Source: Nocardia brasiliensis (GTDB lineage Bacteria > Actinomycetota > Actinomycetes > Mycobacteriales > Mycobacteriaceae). Taken from it: a stretch of DNA of 64,000 bases. A program made the translations under genes and the position numbers. Shown here piece by piece: positions 44,375 through 53,367 of this stretch (positions are counted from its first letter, which is position 1; every line of letters starts with the position of its first letter). Location of the stretch: positions 4,774,001 to 4,838,000 of the forward strand of contig NZ_CP046171.1 of the NCBI RefSeq assembly GCF_011801125.1. Direction: 5' to 3'. The notes beneath the pieces are model-generated. The model saw nothing but the letters and a program-made list of their open reading frames with translations. It was not told the DNA's origin and ran no database searches.

Positions 44375-45997
44375 ATGAAACTCACCGCGCCACCCCTCGC
44401 CGCGATCGGCACGCTCTGCTGCGCACTCACCGTCGCCACCACCGCCCGGCCCGCGTCCGCCGATCAGGGGCGGACCTGGTACGTCAGCGCGACCGCCGCC
44501 GCAGGCGGAAACGGCACCGAGACAGCGCCTTTCCACTCGCTGGCGGCCGTGCAGCAGGCCGCCGGGGACGGCGATACCCTCGTCGTGCTGGCCGCGCCGC
44601 CGGGCACACCACCGCTCAACGGCGGCATCGCGCTCAAACCCGGCCAGCGCCTGATCGGCAGCAAGACACCGGGAAACGTTGCGGCGGTGGCCAATACCAC
44701 CGCCGCGCTCGACGGCGACGCGATCCGGCTGGCCCCGGACACCGAGGTGCGCGACCTCACCGTCACCGCGGCCGAGCGCGGCGGCATCTACGGCCGCAAC
44801 GTCGGCCGCGCGACCCTGGCAGGCAACACCGTCACCGGCACCAACCGGGCCTGTCACGACGGTTTCCTAGTGCAGCCCTTTCCGCCGATGCTCGGCGTTC
44901 CGTTCGGCACGGCGATGCCGGTCGCGCCGAACGTGGTGGCCTTGAACAACGGCTGGGCCGCCATCATGGTCGACGCCGACGCGGGCGCGAGCACCCTCAC
45001 CATCGAGCGCAACACCGTGCACGACACACCGTGCGGCGACGGCATCGACGTGCGGACCAGCGGCACGGCACAGGTCGAGGCCGCCCTCACCGACAACCTG
45101 ACCGAACGGATCAATCAGGGCCCGGCCAAGCTCTCGGTCCTGGCCGTCGGCCTGCAGAGCACCGGATCCTCGGCACTGACGGCCGCCTTGCGGGGCAACA
45201 CCCAGCGCGATATCGCGCTGCCCGCACACGACCCGCTCAACGCCGCCGCCGACAGCGAGGGCCTGTTCGTCAACGCCGCCGACCAGGCCCGCATGCGAAT
45301 CACCATCGACCGCAACAGCTATCGGCACGGCGGCGGCCACTTCTCGGCCAATGGACTGGAATTCGTCACCAGCAACGGCACCGCGGACAGCGAGGTCACG
45401 CTGACCAACAGCGAATTCATCGACGTGCCTGGCGATATCGTGGAGAACCTCAATCTGAGCGCTGAGGGCGCGCGCCACCGCATGACCATCGACGGACTCA
45501 CCGCGACCCGCTCCAGTTTCCCCGCCGCGGCGCTGAATCCCGCGGTACCCGGCAACCTCGGCAGCTGCCTGTTCTCGGCGAGCTTCGGCCGGGACAACAC
45601 CACCGCGCTCACGCTGCGCGACGCGCGGCTGGGCCAGTGCAGCGCCGACGGCATCGGCATCTACGCCTACTCCCCCAGCGGTCCCGCGCCGGCCACCGCG
45701 CGCATGAGCTTCGACATCGCCGACACCACGGTGTCCGACGCCGCCGTCGCGGACCTGCACGTGCAGACGGTCGGCGACCTGGCCGAGCTCTCCGGCAAGA
45801 TCGAGCGCTCACGCTTCGGCGGCAAGGTGGTGCTGGCCAGGCACGCCGGGACGCTCGGGGCCGGATCGGTCCTCGATTTCGGCGGCGGCCGCCTCGGCAG
45901 CGCCGGGGCGAACTGCTTCGGACCGGCCACCGCGACCGACCTGGCCGCCCCGAGCCTGCCGGTCGAGCATCCCGGCTCTTGGCCGGCCTGCCGGTAG
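44375..45997 (+). CDS. secreted right-handed parallel beta-helix protein
   Basis: 540 aa from ATG 44375 with GGAAGG 4 nt upstream. Signal peptide at about 1-29 (MKLTAPPLAAIGTLCCALTV, cleavage near PASA-DQ). The start of the mature protein (TWYVSATAAAGGNGTETAPF, HSLAAVQQA) is the typical cap of pectate-lyase-like beta-helix proteins. Repeating rungs follow (LTVTAAERGGIYGRNV, TLTIERNTVHDTPCGDGIDV, RMRITIDRNSYRHGGGHFSA). Such proteins bind or cleave polysaccharides or serve as adhesins; no catalytic triad could be assigned. Cysteines are spaced for extracytoplasmic disulfides. Gap of 110 bp after the monooxygenase. Confidence 0.75.
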   Translation: MKLTAPPLAAIGTLCCALTVATTARPASADQGRTWYVSATAAAGGNGTETAPFHSLAAVQQAAGDGDTLVVLAAPPGTPPLNGGIALKPGQRLIGSKTPGNVAAVANTTAALDGDAIRLAPDTEVRDLTVTAAERGGIYGRNVGRATLAGNTVTGTNRACHDGFLVQPFPPMLGVPFGTAMPVAPNVVALNNGWAAIMVDADAGASTLTIERNTVHDTPCGDGIDVRTSGTAQVEAALTDNLTERINQGPAKLSVLAVGLQSTGSSALTAALRGNTQRDIALPAHDPLNAAADSEGLFVNAADQARMRITIDRNSYRHGGGHFSANGLEFVTSNGTADSEVTLTNSEFIDVPGDIVENLNLSAEGARHRMTIDGLTATRSSFPAAALNPAVPGNLGSCLFSASFGRDNTTALTLRDARLGQCSADGIGIYAYSPSGPAPATARMSFDIADTTVSDAAVADLHVQTVGDLAELSGKIERSRFGGKVVLARHAGTLGAGSVLDFGGGRLGSAGANCFGPATATDLAAPSLPVEHPGSWPACR

Positions 45998-46071
45998 GAG
46001 GTAATTTTGGTCAACTGCACAAGACAAAACGCAACAATCTGCGCGTTTGCCGCTAGCGAAGACGCTCACTC

Positions 46072-46103
46072 ATGCGTTGTGCTTAATAGCGACGATGAGG
46101 TCA
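46072..46103 (+). repeat. copy 1 of a 32-bp leader element (before fadD)
   Basis: Begins ATGCGTTGTGCT and ends CGACGATGAGGTCA; 28 of 32 bases match the copy at 49247-49278. TTGCC stands exactly 20 bp upstream in both copies (46047-46051). It lies 59 bp before the fadD start. Probable promoter, operator or small-ORF leader; function unknown. Confidence 0.75.
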
Positions 46104-46162
46104 TCTCCGTCTCCCCGAACGAGCGGCGCGGGCCTCAGCCCTTCGGTAGCAGAGGTTAGGTC

Positions 46163-47971
46163 TTGGTTTCAACGACAGTCCCGGCAGGCAGCGGCCGCCC
46201 GGACACGCTGTGTGCGGCATTCCAGGCGAATGTCGCCAAATACTCCGACGCGGTCGCGCTGCGCACCTACGGCGGCGCTGTCTCGATCACGTGGCGCGAA
46301 TACGGCGAGCGGGTCCGCGCCATCGCCACCGGGCTCGCCGCGCTCGGCGTCGGGCCCGGCGACACGGTGGCCATCATGCTGACCAACCGCCCGGAGTTCC
46401 ACCTCTGCGACACCGCCGTGCTGCACACCGGCGCGACCCCGTTCTCGGTCTACAACACCAACCCGGTCGACCTGCTGACCTACCAGTTCGACAACTCCGG
46501 CGCCAAGGTCGTCATCTGCGAGCGGCAGTTCGCCCCGAAGATCCTGGAGGCGGTCGCCAAGGCCGCGGCCAAGGGCATCACGGTCGAGCACGTGATCAGT
46601 GTCGACGAGGCGCCCGCAGGCGCCATCACGCTGGCCGAGGTCGAGCGGCGCACCGCCGACGGCTTCGATTTCGACGACGCCTGGCGCAAGGTGCGGCCCG
46701 AGGATCTGCTCACCATCGTCTACACCTCCGGCACCACGGGACCGCCGAAGGGCGTGGAGCTCACTCACACCAATTTCCTCGAAAACGCCCGCGTGCTGGA
46801 TCAATTCGGCGGTGGCACCGCCGAGGACCGGGTGATCTCCTACCTGCCCGACGCGCACGCGGCCAACCGCTGGTTCGCGCACTACCTCACCATGCTCACC
46901 GGCGCGCAGATCACCACCGTGCCCGACTTCAAGCAGGTCGCCGCCGCGCTCGGCGAGGTGCATCCGAGCGTGTTCCTCGGCGTGCCCAGGGTGTGGGTGA
47001 AAGTCAAAGGCGCGCTGGAGGAACGCTTCGCCGCCGAGGCCCCGGTCAAGCGCGCGCTGGTGCGCTGGGCGCTCGACATCGGCCGCAAGCGGGCGCGCGC
47101 GGTGTCGGACGGCCACCCCCTCGGCGCGTTCGACCGGGCGCAGCTCGCGCTCGCGGATCGCCTGGTGCTCGCGCCGATTCGCGAGCGGCTCGGACTGGAC
47201 AGGGTGCGCGTCGCGGTGACCGGCTCGGTCGCGATCCCGCCGGAGGTGCACGAGTTCTTCCTCGGGCTCGGCCTGCCGCTGTGCGAGGGCTACGGCATGA
47301 GCGAGTGCACCGCGGGCGCCACGCTCAATCCGCCCGAGCGGATCAAGATCGGCACCGTCGGCACCGCCCTGCCCGGCGCGGAGATCATGCTCGCCGCGGA
47401 CGGCGAGGTGCTGGTCCGGGGCAAGATGGTGATGCGCGGCTACCGCAACGACCCGGCCAAGACCGCGGAGACGATCGACGGCGACGGCTGGCTGCACACC
47501 GGCGACATCGGCAGCATCGACAGCGACGGCTACCTCTCGATCGTCGATCGCAAGAAAGAGCTCATCATCAACGCGGCGGGCAAGAACATGTCGCCCGCCA
47601 ACATCGAGAACACCATCACCGACAGCTGCTCGCTGGTGTCCACGGTCGTCGTCATCGGCGAACAACGCCCGTTCAACACCGCGCTGCTGCTGCTCGACCC
47701 CGACCTGGCCGCCGCCTACGCCAAACGGCACAACCTGACCGGAACCACGGTCGCCGAGCTGGCCACCGATCCGGTGATCCTCGCCGCGATCGAGGAGGGC
47801 GTCGCCGCGGCGAACACCAAACTCTCCCGAGTGGAGCAGATCAAGAAGTATGTGGTTCTCCCCGAGGTGTGGGAGAACGGCAGTGCGTACCTGACTGCCA
47901 CCGGCAAGCTCAAGCGCAAGCCGATATCCAGCGGCTATACCGATACGATCGAGGCTCTGTACTCGACCTAG
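46163..47971 (+). CDS. long-chain fatty-acid-CoA ligase (FadD type)
   Basis: 602 aa, full length for FadD15/FadD11-like ligases. Adenylation motifs in order: TIVYTSGTTGPPKGVELTHT (P-loop), VISYLPDAHAANRWFAHYLT, LCEGYGMSECTAGATLNPPE, DGWLHTGDIGSIDSDGYLSI, VDRKKELIINAAGKNMSPAN and a C-terminal LTATGKLKRKP with the catalytic lysine. Activates a fatty acid as acyl-AMP, then acyl-CoA. The start is TTG 46163 with AGAGG upstream. Co-oriented with the PucR regulator 19 bp downstream. A 32-bp element shared with the CocE gene precedes it. It may supply acyl groups to the PapA-like enzymes (context inference). Confidence 0.92.
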   Translation: MVSTTVPAGSGRPDTLCAAFQANVAKYSDAVALRTYGGAVSITWREYGERVRAIATGLAALGVGPGDTVAIMLTNRPEFHLCDTAVLHTGATPFSVYNTNPVDLLTYQFDNSGAKVVICERQFAPKILEAVAKAAAKGITVEHVISVDEAPAGAITLAEVERRTADGFDFDDAWRKVRPEDLLTIVYTSGTTGPPKGVELTHTNFLENARVLDQFGGGTAEDRVISYLPDAHAANRWFAHYLTMLTGAQITTVPDFKQVAAALGEVHPSVFLGVPRVWVKVKGALEERFAAEAPVKRALVRWALDIGRKRARAVSDGHPLGAFDRAQLALADRLVLAPIRERLGLDRVRVAVTGSVAIPPEVHEFFLGLGLPLCEGYGMSECTAGATLNPPERIKIGTVGTALPGAEIMLAADGEVLVRGKMVMRGYRNDPAKTAETIDGDGWLHTGDIGSIDSDGYLSIVDRKKELIINAAGKNMSPANIENTITDSCSLVSTVVVIGEQRPFNTALLLLDPDLAAAYAKRHNLTGTTVAELATDPVILAAIEEGVAAANTKLSRVEQIKKYVVLPEVWENGSAYLTATGKLKRKPISSGYTDTIEALYST

Positions 47972-47989
47972 TCCGGGAAGAGGACCAGC

Positions 47990-49162
47990 ATGATGCCATC
48001 GCGCATACGGGTGTTCGACGACCTGCACCGTCGTACCGCGTCGATGCTCGACGGGTTCTACGCGTCGATTCCGCCCTACGAGCGGTTGCCACAGTCGCTG
48101 GTCGAAACAGACTTTGCCCGGGGCACCAAGCTCAACGTGGATCTGTTCTTCGAGTACCTGCGCCGGGGCGAGGAACCCACCGACGAGGACACCAGGGAAC
48201 TCGTCGAGCTGGCGTTGGATCGGTTGCGCGACGGCACCCCACTGCCCGAGGTGCTGGAGCGCTACCGGCTCGGTGCGACGTTCATCTGGGACCGGTTGCG
48301 CGCCTCGGCCAGCCCGGCGGAGCGTGAGCTGCTGCTCGACGCCTCGCTGGTGCTGCTGAAGTACGTCACGCTGGTCACCTCGCGGATCGCCGCCGCGGCC
48401 ACCCAACGGGTGCACGACCCGCGCTGGGAACTGCTGGAACGCAGGCGCGGCATCGCCGACGCGTTGCTCACCGGCCGCGACCCGGTGGAGTGGGCGAACG
48501 ATCCGGTGATCCCGGTGGCCGACGCCTTCCTGGTCGCGGTGTTCCGCCTGTGCGGCACCCGCGGCGGGCCCGCGTCGGCACTGCGTCATCGGGTCGAGGC
48601 GATCCCCGGGGTGTTCCTGCGCCTGGACGCGGGCGGCTGGACCGCGCTGATCCCGCTGCAGCCGGGCGACGACGGTTCGGCCACCCTCGGCGCGCTCACC
48701 GCCCGGCTACCGGTGCAGGAGTCCGACGAGCCGCCGCCGTACTGGGTCGGGGTCGGCGCGGCAAGGAGCAAGGACGCCATCCCCGCGATGTACGCCGAGG
48801 CGAGGGTGCTCGCGGAGCTGGGCCGGTGCCTGGCCAAGCGCGAAATCCTGTGCCGCAGGCAGAATTTGCAGTTCGAGTACACCGTCGCGGTGAGCGATGC
48901 CGCGCGCCCCGGCCTCGCCTCGGTGCTCGCCCCGCTCGACGCGCAGCCGATGCTGGCCGAAACGCTGGAGGTGTTCGTCGACAGCGGCTTCAATCAGCTG
49001 GCGACGGCCCGACAGCTCAACGTGCACCGGAACACGGTGACCTACCGGCTTTCCCGGGTGCACGAGCTGACCGGGCTCGACCCGCATCGCCCCGCCGACG
49101 CGATGACGCTCTCGGCCGCGCGACTGGCCAGGCGGCTGGAGTCGGCATCGTTCGCTCCGTAA
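47990..49162 (+). CDS. PucR/CdaR-type regulator
   Basis: 390 aa. An N-terminal RsbRD-like helical region (about 1-140; ASMLDGFYASIPPYERLPQS, EVLERYRLGATFIWDRLRAS) is followed by a GGDEF-like middle region and the PucR C-terminal HTH (VFVDSGFNQLATARQLNVHR, NTVTYRLSRVHELTGLDPHR). PucR proteins are usually activators that sense purines, fatty acids or phenolics. It begins 19 bp after the FadD gene and is probably co-transcribed, so it may regulate fatty-acid activation. ATG 47990 is used; the first two codons are both ATG. Confidence 0.85.
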   Translation: MMPSRIRVFDDLHRRTASMLDGFYASIPPYERLPQSLVETDFARGTKLNVDLFFEYLRRGEEPTDEDTRELVELALDRLRDGTPLPEVLERYRLGATFIWDRLRASASPAERELLLDASLVLLKYVTLVTSRIAAAATQRVHDPRWELLERRRGIADALLTGRDPVEWANDPVIPVADAFLVAVFRLCGTRGGPASALRHRVEAIPGVFLRLDAGGWTALIPLQPGDDGSATLGALTARLPVQESDEPPPYWVGVGAARSKDAIPAMYAEARVLAELGRCLAKREILCRRQNLQFEYTVAVSDAARPGLASVLAPLDAQPMLAETLEVFVDSGFNQLATARQLNVHRNTVTYRLSRVHELTGLDPHRPADAMTLSAARLARRLESASFAP

Positions 49163-49246
49163 TCCGCTCCCGCCCAAGCTTTTAGGCACATTTCCAAATA
49201 CTGCCCGTCCGCTCTTGCGAATTGCCAGTGTCGCGGTACCCCGCCT

Positions 49247-49278
49247 ATGCGTTGTGCTGGGTACCGACGATGAGGTCA
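49247..49278 (+). repeat. copy 2 of the 32-bp leader element (before the CocE gene)
   Basis: Begins ATGCGTTGTGCT and ends CGACGATGAGGTCA; differs from the copy at 46072-46103 in four central bases. TTGCC lies 20 bp upstream (49222-49226). It is 133 bp before the CocE-type start. Confidence 0.75.
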
Positions 49279-49411
49279 GGCGTAGCGCCGATCCGCCTGG
49301 ACACAATCCGGGACACGGGCGCCGACGCTGCGGCACTCGATCCGCGCATCCGCGGCGGACGGGTAGCAGGCCGTGCTGACCTCGACCACCGCCCAGCAAA
49401 GGTTCAGGTAG

Positions 49412-51469
49412 TTGAGAATTGCTTCCCGGACGCGGGTCTCCCGCCGCACCGTGACGGTCGCCGCCGCGTGCACCGCCGTCGGATTGATCATCCAGTTCAC
49501 CCCCACCGCGCACGCCGTGCCGACCGCGGGCCCGGTGCCGAACGCACCCGCCGACTTCGGGCTGCCCGCCGGCTACCAGCCGACGCCCGAGCGTTACGGC
49601 GTCGCTTACGAATTGGGACATATCGTGCCGCTCGCCGACGGCACGCGGCTGCAGACCGAGGTGCGCTATCCGACCGATCCCGCGACGGGTCAGCGGGCCG
49701 AGGGCGAGTTCCCCGTCGTGGTCAACTTCACCACCTACGGCGCGGTGACGAGCGCGCTCGCGGCGGCGGTCACCAGCGTGGTCGACACCTTGGGGATCGC
49801 GTTGCCGGATCAGCTGAAGGACGCCCGCCGCATCATCAATCAGGGCACCAGCGCCCAGGACATGCTGGTGCGCCGCGGCTACATCGAGGTGATCGCGGAC
49901 GTGCGCGGCACGGGCGGGTCGACCGGCGCGTGGAATCCGGCCTCCCAGCAGGACGGGGAGGACGGCGCACAGTTGGTCGACTGGGCCGCGAAACTGCCGG
50001 GCTCCAACGGCAAGGTCGGCATGTACGGCTATTCGTTCCCCGCGCTGTCGGCGCTGCGGACCGCCGAATCCGTTTCGCCCGGTTCGCCGTTGCGGGCGAT
50101 CGTGCCGATGGCCATGCCCAACAACATCTTCAACGAGGTGCTCGGCCACGACGGCATGATGAGCCCGATCCTGCTCACCGCGATCTCGGTGCTGGTGCCC
50201 TACCTCAGCCTGATCGGCCCGTTCGTGTCCGCCGTGGTGTCGCCGCAGCAGTTCCTCGCCGCGCTCATCGATCATCTGCAAGCGGCGGTCTCGGCGGACA
50301 GCACCATCAAACTGCTGCTCGAGGCGTACGCGGGCGGCCCGCTCGCCTACGACGGCAAGTGGTGGCAGGACCGTCGTTTCGAGACCGACCTGCGCCGGGT
50401 GGTCGACAACGACATCGCCATGTATCAGGTCGGCGGCCTCTGGGACCTGTACCAGGAAGGGCCGTGGCGCAACTACTCCCAGCTGCAGAACATGGCGGCG
50501 GGCAAGGGTCAGTTCGCGCCGATGGCGCCGGGGCAGGCCACCGACGGCCGCTACCAACTGCTGATGGGCCCGTGGTACCACGTCGGTCTCGGCTTCGGTC
50601 CGGGCTCGCGGCTGGACACCGACATGATCACCGTGGCGTGGTTCGACCGCTGGCTCAAGGACATTCCGAACGGAATCGACAAAACCGACACGCCGCTGCA
50701 TGTCATCGACCCGAACAACATGGCGGTGGCCACGGCGCGATACCCGTTCGAACAGGCCACGATTCAGCGGCGCTATTTCGACGGGGATCGGCTGGTGACG
50801 CAGCCGCCCGCGGTCGCCGACGCCTCGGATCGACTGGATTACACCGGCATCGACAACATCTGTAACCGGCAGAGCCTCGGCCAGTACAGCGCCGGGCTGC
50901 TCGACTTCCTGTTCCGCCTGTTCACCGCGTACAACCCCTGCACGGAGTGGGTACAGGGACCGACCGCGGGCCTGCGCTACACGATGGACCCGGTGACCGA
51001 GCCGACCGTGCTGGCCGGCCCGAGCAGCGTGAACCTCTACGCGTCCTCGACCAGCGACGACGCCGCCTTCCAGGTCTGGCTCGACGATGTCGCCCCCGAC
51101 GGCACCGCGGTGAACATCACCGGCGGTTCCCAGCTGGCCAGCCAGCGCACCCTCAACGAGGAAAAGACTTGGCGCGCAACCGATGGCACCATCTACGCCC
51201 CAGAACACGTGGTACGCAAGGATGCCGAGCAATTGCTCACCCCGGGTACGGTGACCGAGCTGGCGATCAAGATCCGCCCGACGTTCTATCGCCTCGAACC
51301 CGGACATGCTCTGCGCGTACGCATCACCAGCGGCACCTTCCCGTCCACTATGCCGATCCCGACGGACCTGCCCCGGCTGCTCGGCTCGTCCCAGCAGATC
51401 CACCGGGACGCCGTACGACCGTCCAGCCTCATCGTTCCGCTGGCGCCCGCCGCCGCGTTCGGCGGCTGA
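49412..51469 (+). CDS. secreted CocE/NonD family alpha/beta hydrolase (S15 type)
   Basis: 685 aa from TTG 49412. The N-terminus (RTRVSRRTVTVAAACTAVGL.., cleavage near AHA-VP) is a signal peptide whose RR pair makes Tat export possible. The alpha/beta-hydrolase domain (X-Pro dipeptidyl-peptidase S15) has LQTEVRYPTDPATG, VIADVRGTGGSTGAWN and the nucleophile Ser208 in GMYGYSFPALSALR. A C-terminal jelly-roll domain (about 500-680) has AGPSSVNLYASSTSDDAAFQ and LRVRITSGTFPSTMPIPTD. Relatives cleave esters or amides, including cell-envelope acyl esters. The 32-bp element precedes it and a 15-bp hairpin follows, so it is monocistronic. Confidence 0.82.
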   Translation: MRIASRTRVSRRTVTVAAACTAVGLIIQFTPTAHAVPTAGPVPNAPADFGLPAGYQPTPERYGVAYELGHIVPLADGTRLQTEVRYPTDPATGQRAEGEFPVVVNFTTYGAVTSALAAAVTSVVDTLGIALPDQLKDARRIINQGTSAQDMLVRRGYIEVIADVRGTGGSTGAWNPASQQDGEDGAQLVDWAAKLPGSNGKVGMYGYSFPALSALRTAESVSPGSPLRAIVPMAMPNNIFNEVLGHDGMMSPILLTAISVLVPYLSLIGPFVSAVVSPQQFLAALIDHLQAAVSADSTIKLLLEAYAGGPLAYDGKWWQDRRFETDLRRVVDNDIAMYQVGGLWDLYQEGPWRNYSQLQNMAAGKGQFAPMAPGQATDGRYQLLMGPWYHVGLGFGPGSRLDTDMITVAWFDRWLKDIPNGIDKTDTPLHVIDPNNMAVATARYPFEQATIQRRYFDGDRLVTQPPAVADASDRLDYTGIDNICNRQSLGQYSAGLLDFLFRLFTAYNPCTEWVQGPTAGLRYTMDPVTEPTVLAGPSSVNLYASSTSDDAAFQVWLDDVAPDGTAVNITGGSQLASQRTLNEEKTWRATDGTIYAPEHVVRKDAEQLLTPGTVTELAIKIRPTFYRLEPGHALRVRITSGTFPSTMPIPTDLPRLLGSSQQIHRDAVRPSSLIVPLAPAAAFGG

Positions 51470-51491
51470 CCGGGGTGCCATATCCGGCATA

Positions 51492-51525
51492 CCTGGCATA
51501 CCCGGGACGACCCGGGTATGCCAGG
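51492..51525 (+). terminator. 15-bp perfect hairpin after the CocE gene
   Basis: CCTGGCATACCCGGG and CCCGGGTATGCCAGG with a 4-nt loop, followed by CACTTTTA. The best intrinsic-type terminator in the window. Confidence 0.85.
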
Positions 51526-51598
51526 GGTCACTTTTAGCCCGTCTTCAGACCTTCCAGCTGTAAAGATCGCGAAAACCTAGGATGAATTCCCGGTGCCG

Positions 51599-51615
51599 TG
51601 AGACACATTGTCTCG
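51599..51615. promoter_or_regulatory. TGnGACA-N3-TGTCTCn operator before the papA-like trio
   Basis: TGAGACA-CAT-TGTCTCG with arms matching 6 of 7. It shares GACA-N3-TGTCTC and the downstream CTA with the site at 41532-41548. A degenerate third site (TTCTACA-N3-TGTCTCG) lies at 51766-51782. It suggests control by the TetR protein at 40792-41502 or a relative. Confidence 0.55.
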
Positions 51616-51915
51616 CTATCTCTCAGCTATCTGAACATTAAGTATTTCATATATCCGCTGGCTGTGGCGCTGCGACCGATGGTTGCGCGTCCCGCAATGC
51701 CGTTGTCCGGCAATCTCCGGCGAATACCGGTGACTCACCTCACCGACACATGCACCGGGAATTTCTTCTACAGTTTGTCTCGTCCCGGTCCGACGATGAC
51801 GTCCCGGGACCGATCGGACAAAGTTCTCGGATGCAGGCCGAAATTCTTGTCACTATTCGGATCGGTAATTCCCTACTGCACACGGGGATTGTCGAGGGGC
51901 AGCTGAAGGTGTGTC

Positions 51916-53367
51916 ATGGAATTCATCGAACTGGCCGACTATCCGTTGCCGAGCGGCCGGGTGATCGAGTGGCTTCCGACGGCCACCGCACACTGGGCCG
52001 ACTGGCCACGAGATACGCGGGCCGTCTCCTATAACCACGAACACCACCTCCGGGACGCGGTGGAACACAGTCGAATACGAGATCGCCGACATTATTGGCT
52101 CGGCCACGCGTTCCGGATCGAGGGTCCGCTCGACCCGCAGGCCTGGCGCACCGCCTTCGACGCCTGGATCGACCGGCACGAGGGACTGCGCTCGCACGTC
52201 ACCATCGAGGGCGGCCGGCCCGCGCGATACACGTTGCCGCCCGGCGAAATTCGGGTACAGCCGGTGGACGCGGGCGCGCCCGCCTCGACGATGGCGACCT
52301 ACCGGCTGGTCAACGGCCTGCTCGACGACGGGACCTCGCCGCTGCGCTGGCCCGCCTACGTCTGCGTGACGATCGCGGGCCGCGACGGCTTCACCGTGGT
52401 GTTCGCGGCCGATCATTCGATCATGGACGGCTACTCCACCGTCTCCACCGGCGGCGAACTGCACGCGCTCTATCAGGCGGCGCGCGAAGGCAAACCGGCG
52501 CAATTGCCGGACACCGGCAGCTACGTCGACTTCTGCCAGGACGAGCGCGTCCGCGCGGCCGCGGCCGGTGCCGACAGCCCGGCCGTCGCGACCTGGCGCT
52601 CGTTCTTTCCCGACCACACCGAAAACGCCCTTCCCCGCGGCACTCTCAGCAAGGTCGCGGCGGCCCCGATCCAGCTCACCGGCCCCGCCGAGGCTCCGCC
52701 GCGGCGGGTGCCGCAGCGCAACCTCTCGGTCGAGGTGCTCGACGCCGACGCGGCCGACGCCGCCGCGGCGGTCGCCAGGGAACAGGGGCAGGGACTGTTC
52801 GCCGCGCTGCTCGCCGCGTTCGCGGTGACCACCACCGAGCTCGGCGCGGGCCGGGATTTCCGCACGGTGATCCCGCTGCATACCCGCTCCGAACCGCAGT
52901 GGGCCGACACCCTCGGCTGGTTCGTCGGACTCGCGCCGTTCCAACTCGATTGCGGCCCCGCGCGTTCGCTCGCCGAACTCATCACCCCGGCCGGCGAGGA
53001 ACTGCGCCGCACCCGCAGCGCGGCGACGGTGCCGTTCGCCCGGGTGTGCGAGCTGCTCGGCGCGCGGCCACGCATCTCCTTCATGGTGTCCTACATGGAC
53101 GTGCGCTCGGCGCACGCGGCGCACACCTGGGTCGACACCGACACGCGCTGGCTGCGCAGCCGCAACGTGTCGCCGGAGGAGTTCTTCTTCTGGTTCGTCC
53201 GCACCCCCACCGGCGTGACGCTGAACATGCGTTATCCCGGCACCGGCAAGGCCACCCGCGACATCCATCGGCACGTGCTGCGCATGCGCGATCTGCTGGC
53301 CGAGTTCACCCGCTACGGAGATGCCCGAATCCGCCCGATCGAAGGAGCGCCGCTGTCATGGAGATGA
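51916..53367 (+). CDS. PapA-like condensation-fold acyltransferase 1
   Basis: 483 aa, a stand-alone condensation-domain (BAHD/PapA) protein. N-terminal segment ELADYPLPSGRVIEWLPTAT resembles the start of mycobacterial PapA1/2/3 proteins. The acceptor half shows WRTAFDAWIDRHEGLRSHVT. The catalytic HxxxDG is in VVFAADHSIMDGYSTVSTGG (about 155-174). The latch region has DTLGWFVGLAPFQLDCGPAR. Mycobacterial homologues transfer acyl chains to trehalose or related glycolipids; acceptor and donor are unknown here. GAAGG precedes the ATG. Overlaps the next gene by 10 bp. Confidence 0.82.
   Translation: MEFIELADYPLPSGRVIEWLPTATAHWADWPRDTRAVSYNHEHHLRDAVEHSRIRDRRHYWLGHAFRIEGPLDPQAWRTAFDAWIDRHEGLRSHVTIEGGRPARYTLPPGEIRVQPVDAGAPASTMATYRLVNGLLDDGTSPLRWPAYVCVTIAGRDGFTVVFAADHSIMDGYSTVSTGGELHALYQAAREGKPAQLPDTGSYVDFCQDERVRAAAAGADSPAVATWRSFFPDHTENALPRGTLSKVAAAPIQLTGPAEAPPRRVPQRNLSVEVLDADAADAAAAVAREQGQGLFAALLAAFAVTTTELGAGRDFRTVIPLHTRSEPQWADTLGWFVGLAPFQLDCGPARSLAELITPAGEELRRTRSAATVPFARVCELLGARPRISFMVSYMDVRSAHAAHTWVDTDTRWLRSRNVSPEEFFFWFVRTPTGVTLNMRYPGTGKATRDIHRHVLRMRDLLAEFTRYGDARIRPIEGAPLSWR

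Larger units (their letters stand above)
51470..51915. other. 446-bp regulatory region before the papA-like operon
   Basis: A-T richer than the surroundings (about 51560-51760). It holds the CocE terminator (51492-51525), a TetR-type inverted repeat (51599-51615), a degenerate second site (51766-51782) and the ribosome binding site of the first papA-like gene. No gene recognised; short frames in it lack domain or binding-site support. Confidence 0.5.

Noticed and set aside
44375..45997. Beta-helix protein considered as a lipoprotein because of the LCC in its signal peptide
   Set aside because: The cysteines are not in a proper lipobox (no L-[AST]-[GA]-C at the right distance), and an AXA-type cleavage site follows.
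46169..48589. Long antisense frame of about 800 codons opposite the FadD and PucR genes
   Set aside because: Shadow frame; FadD and PucR motifs are unambiguous on the plus strand.
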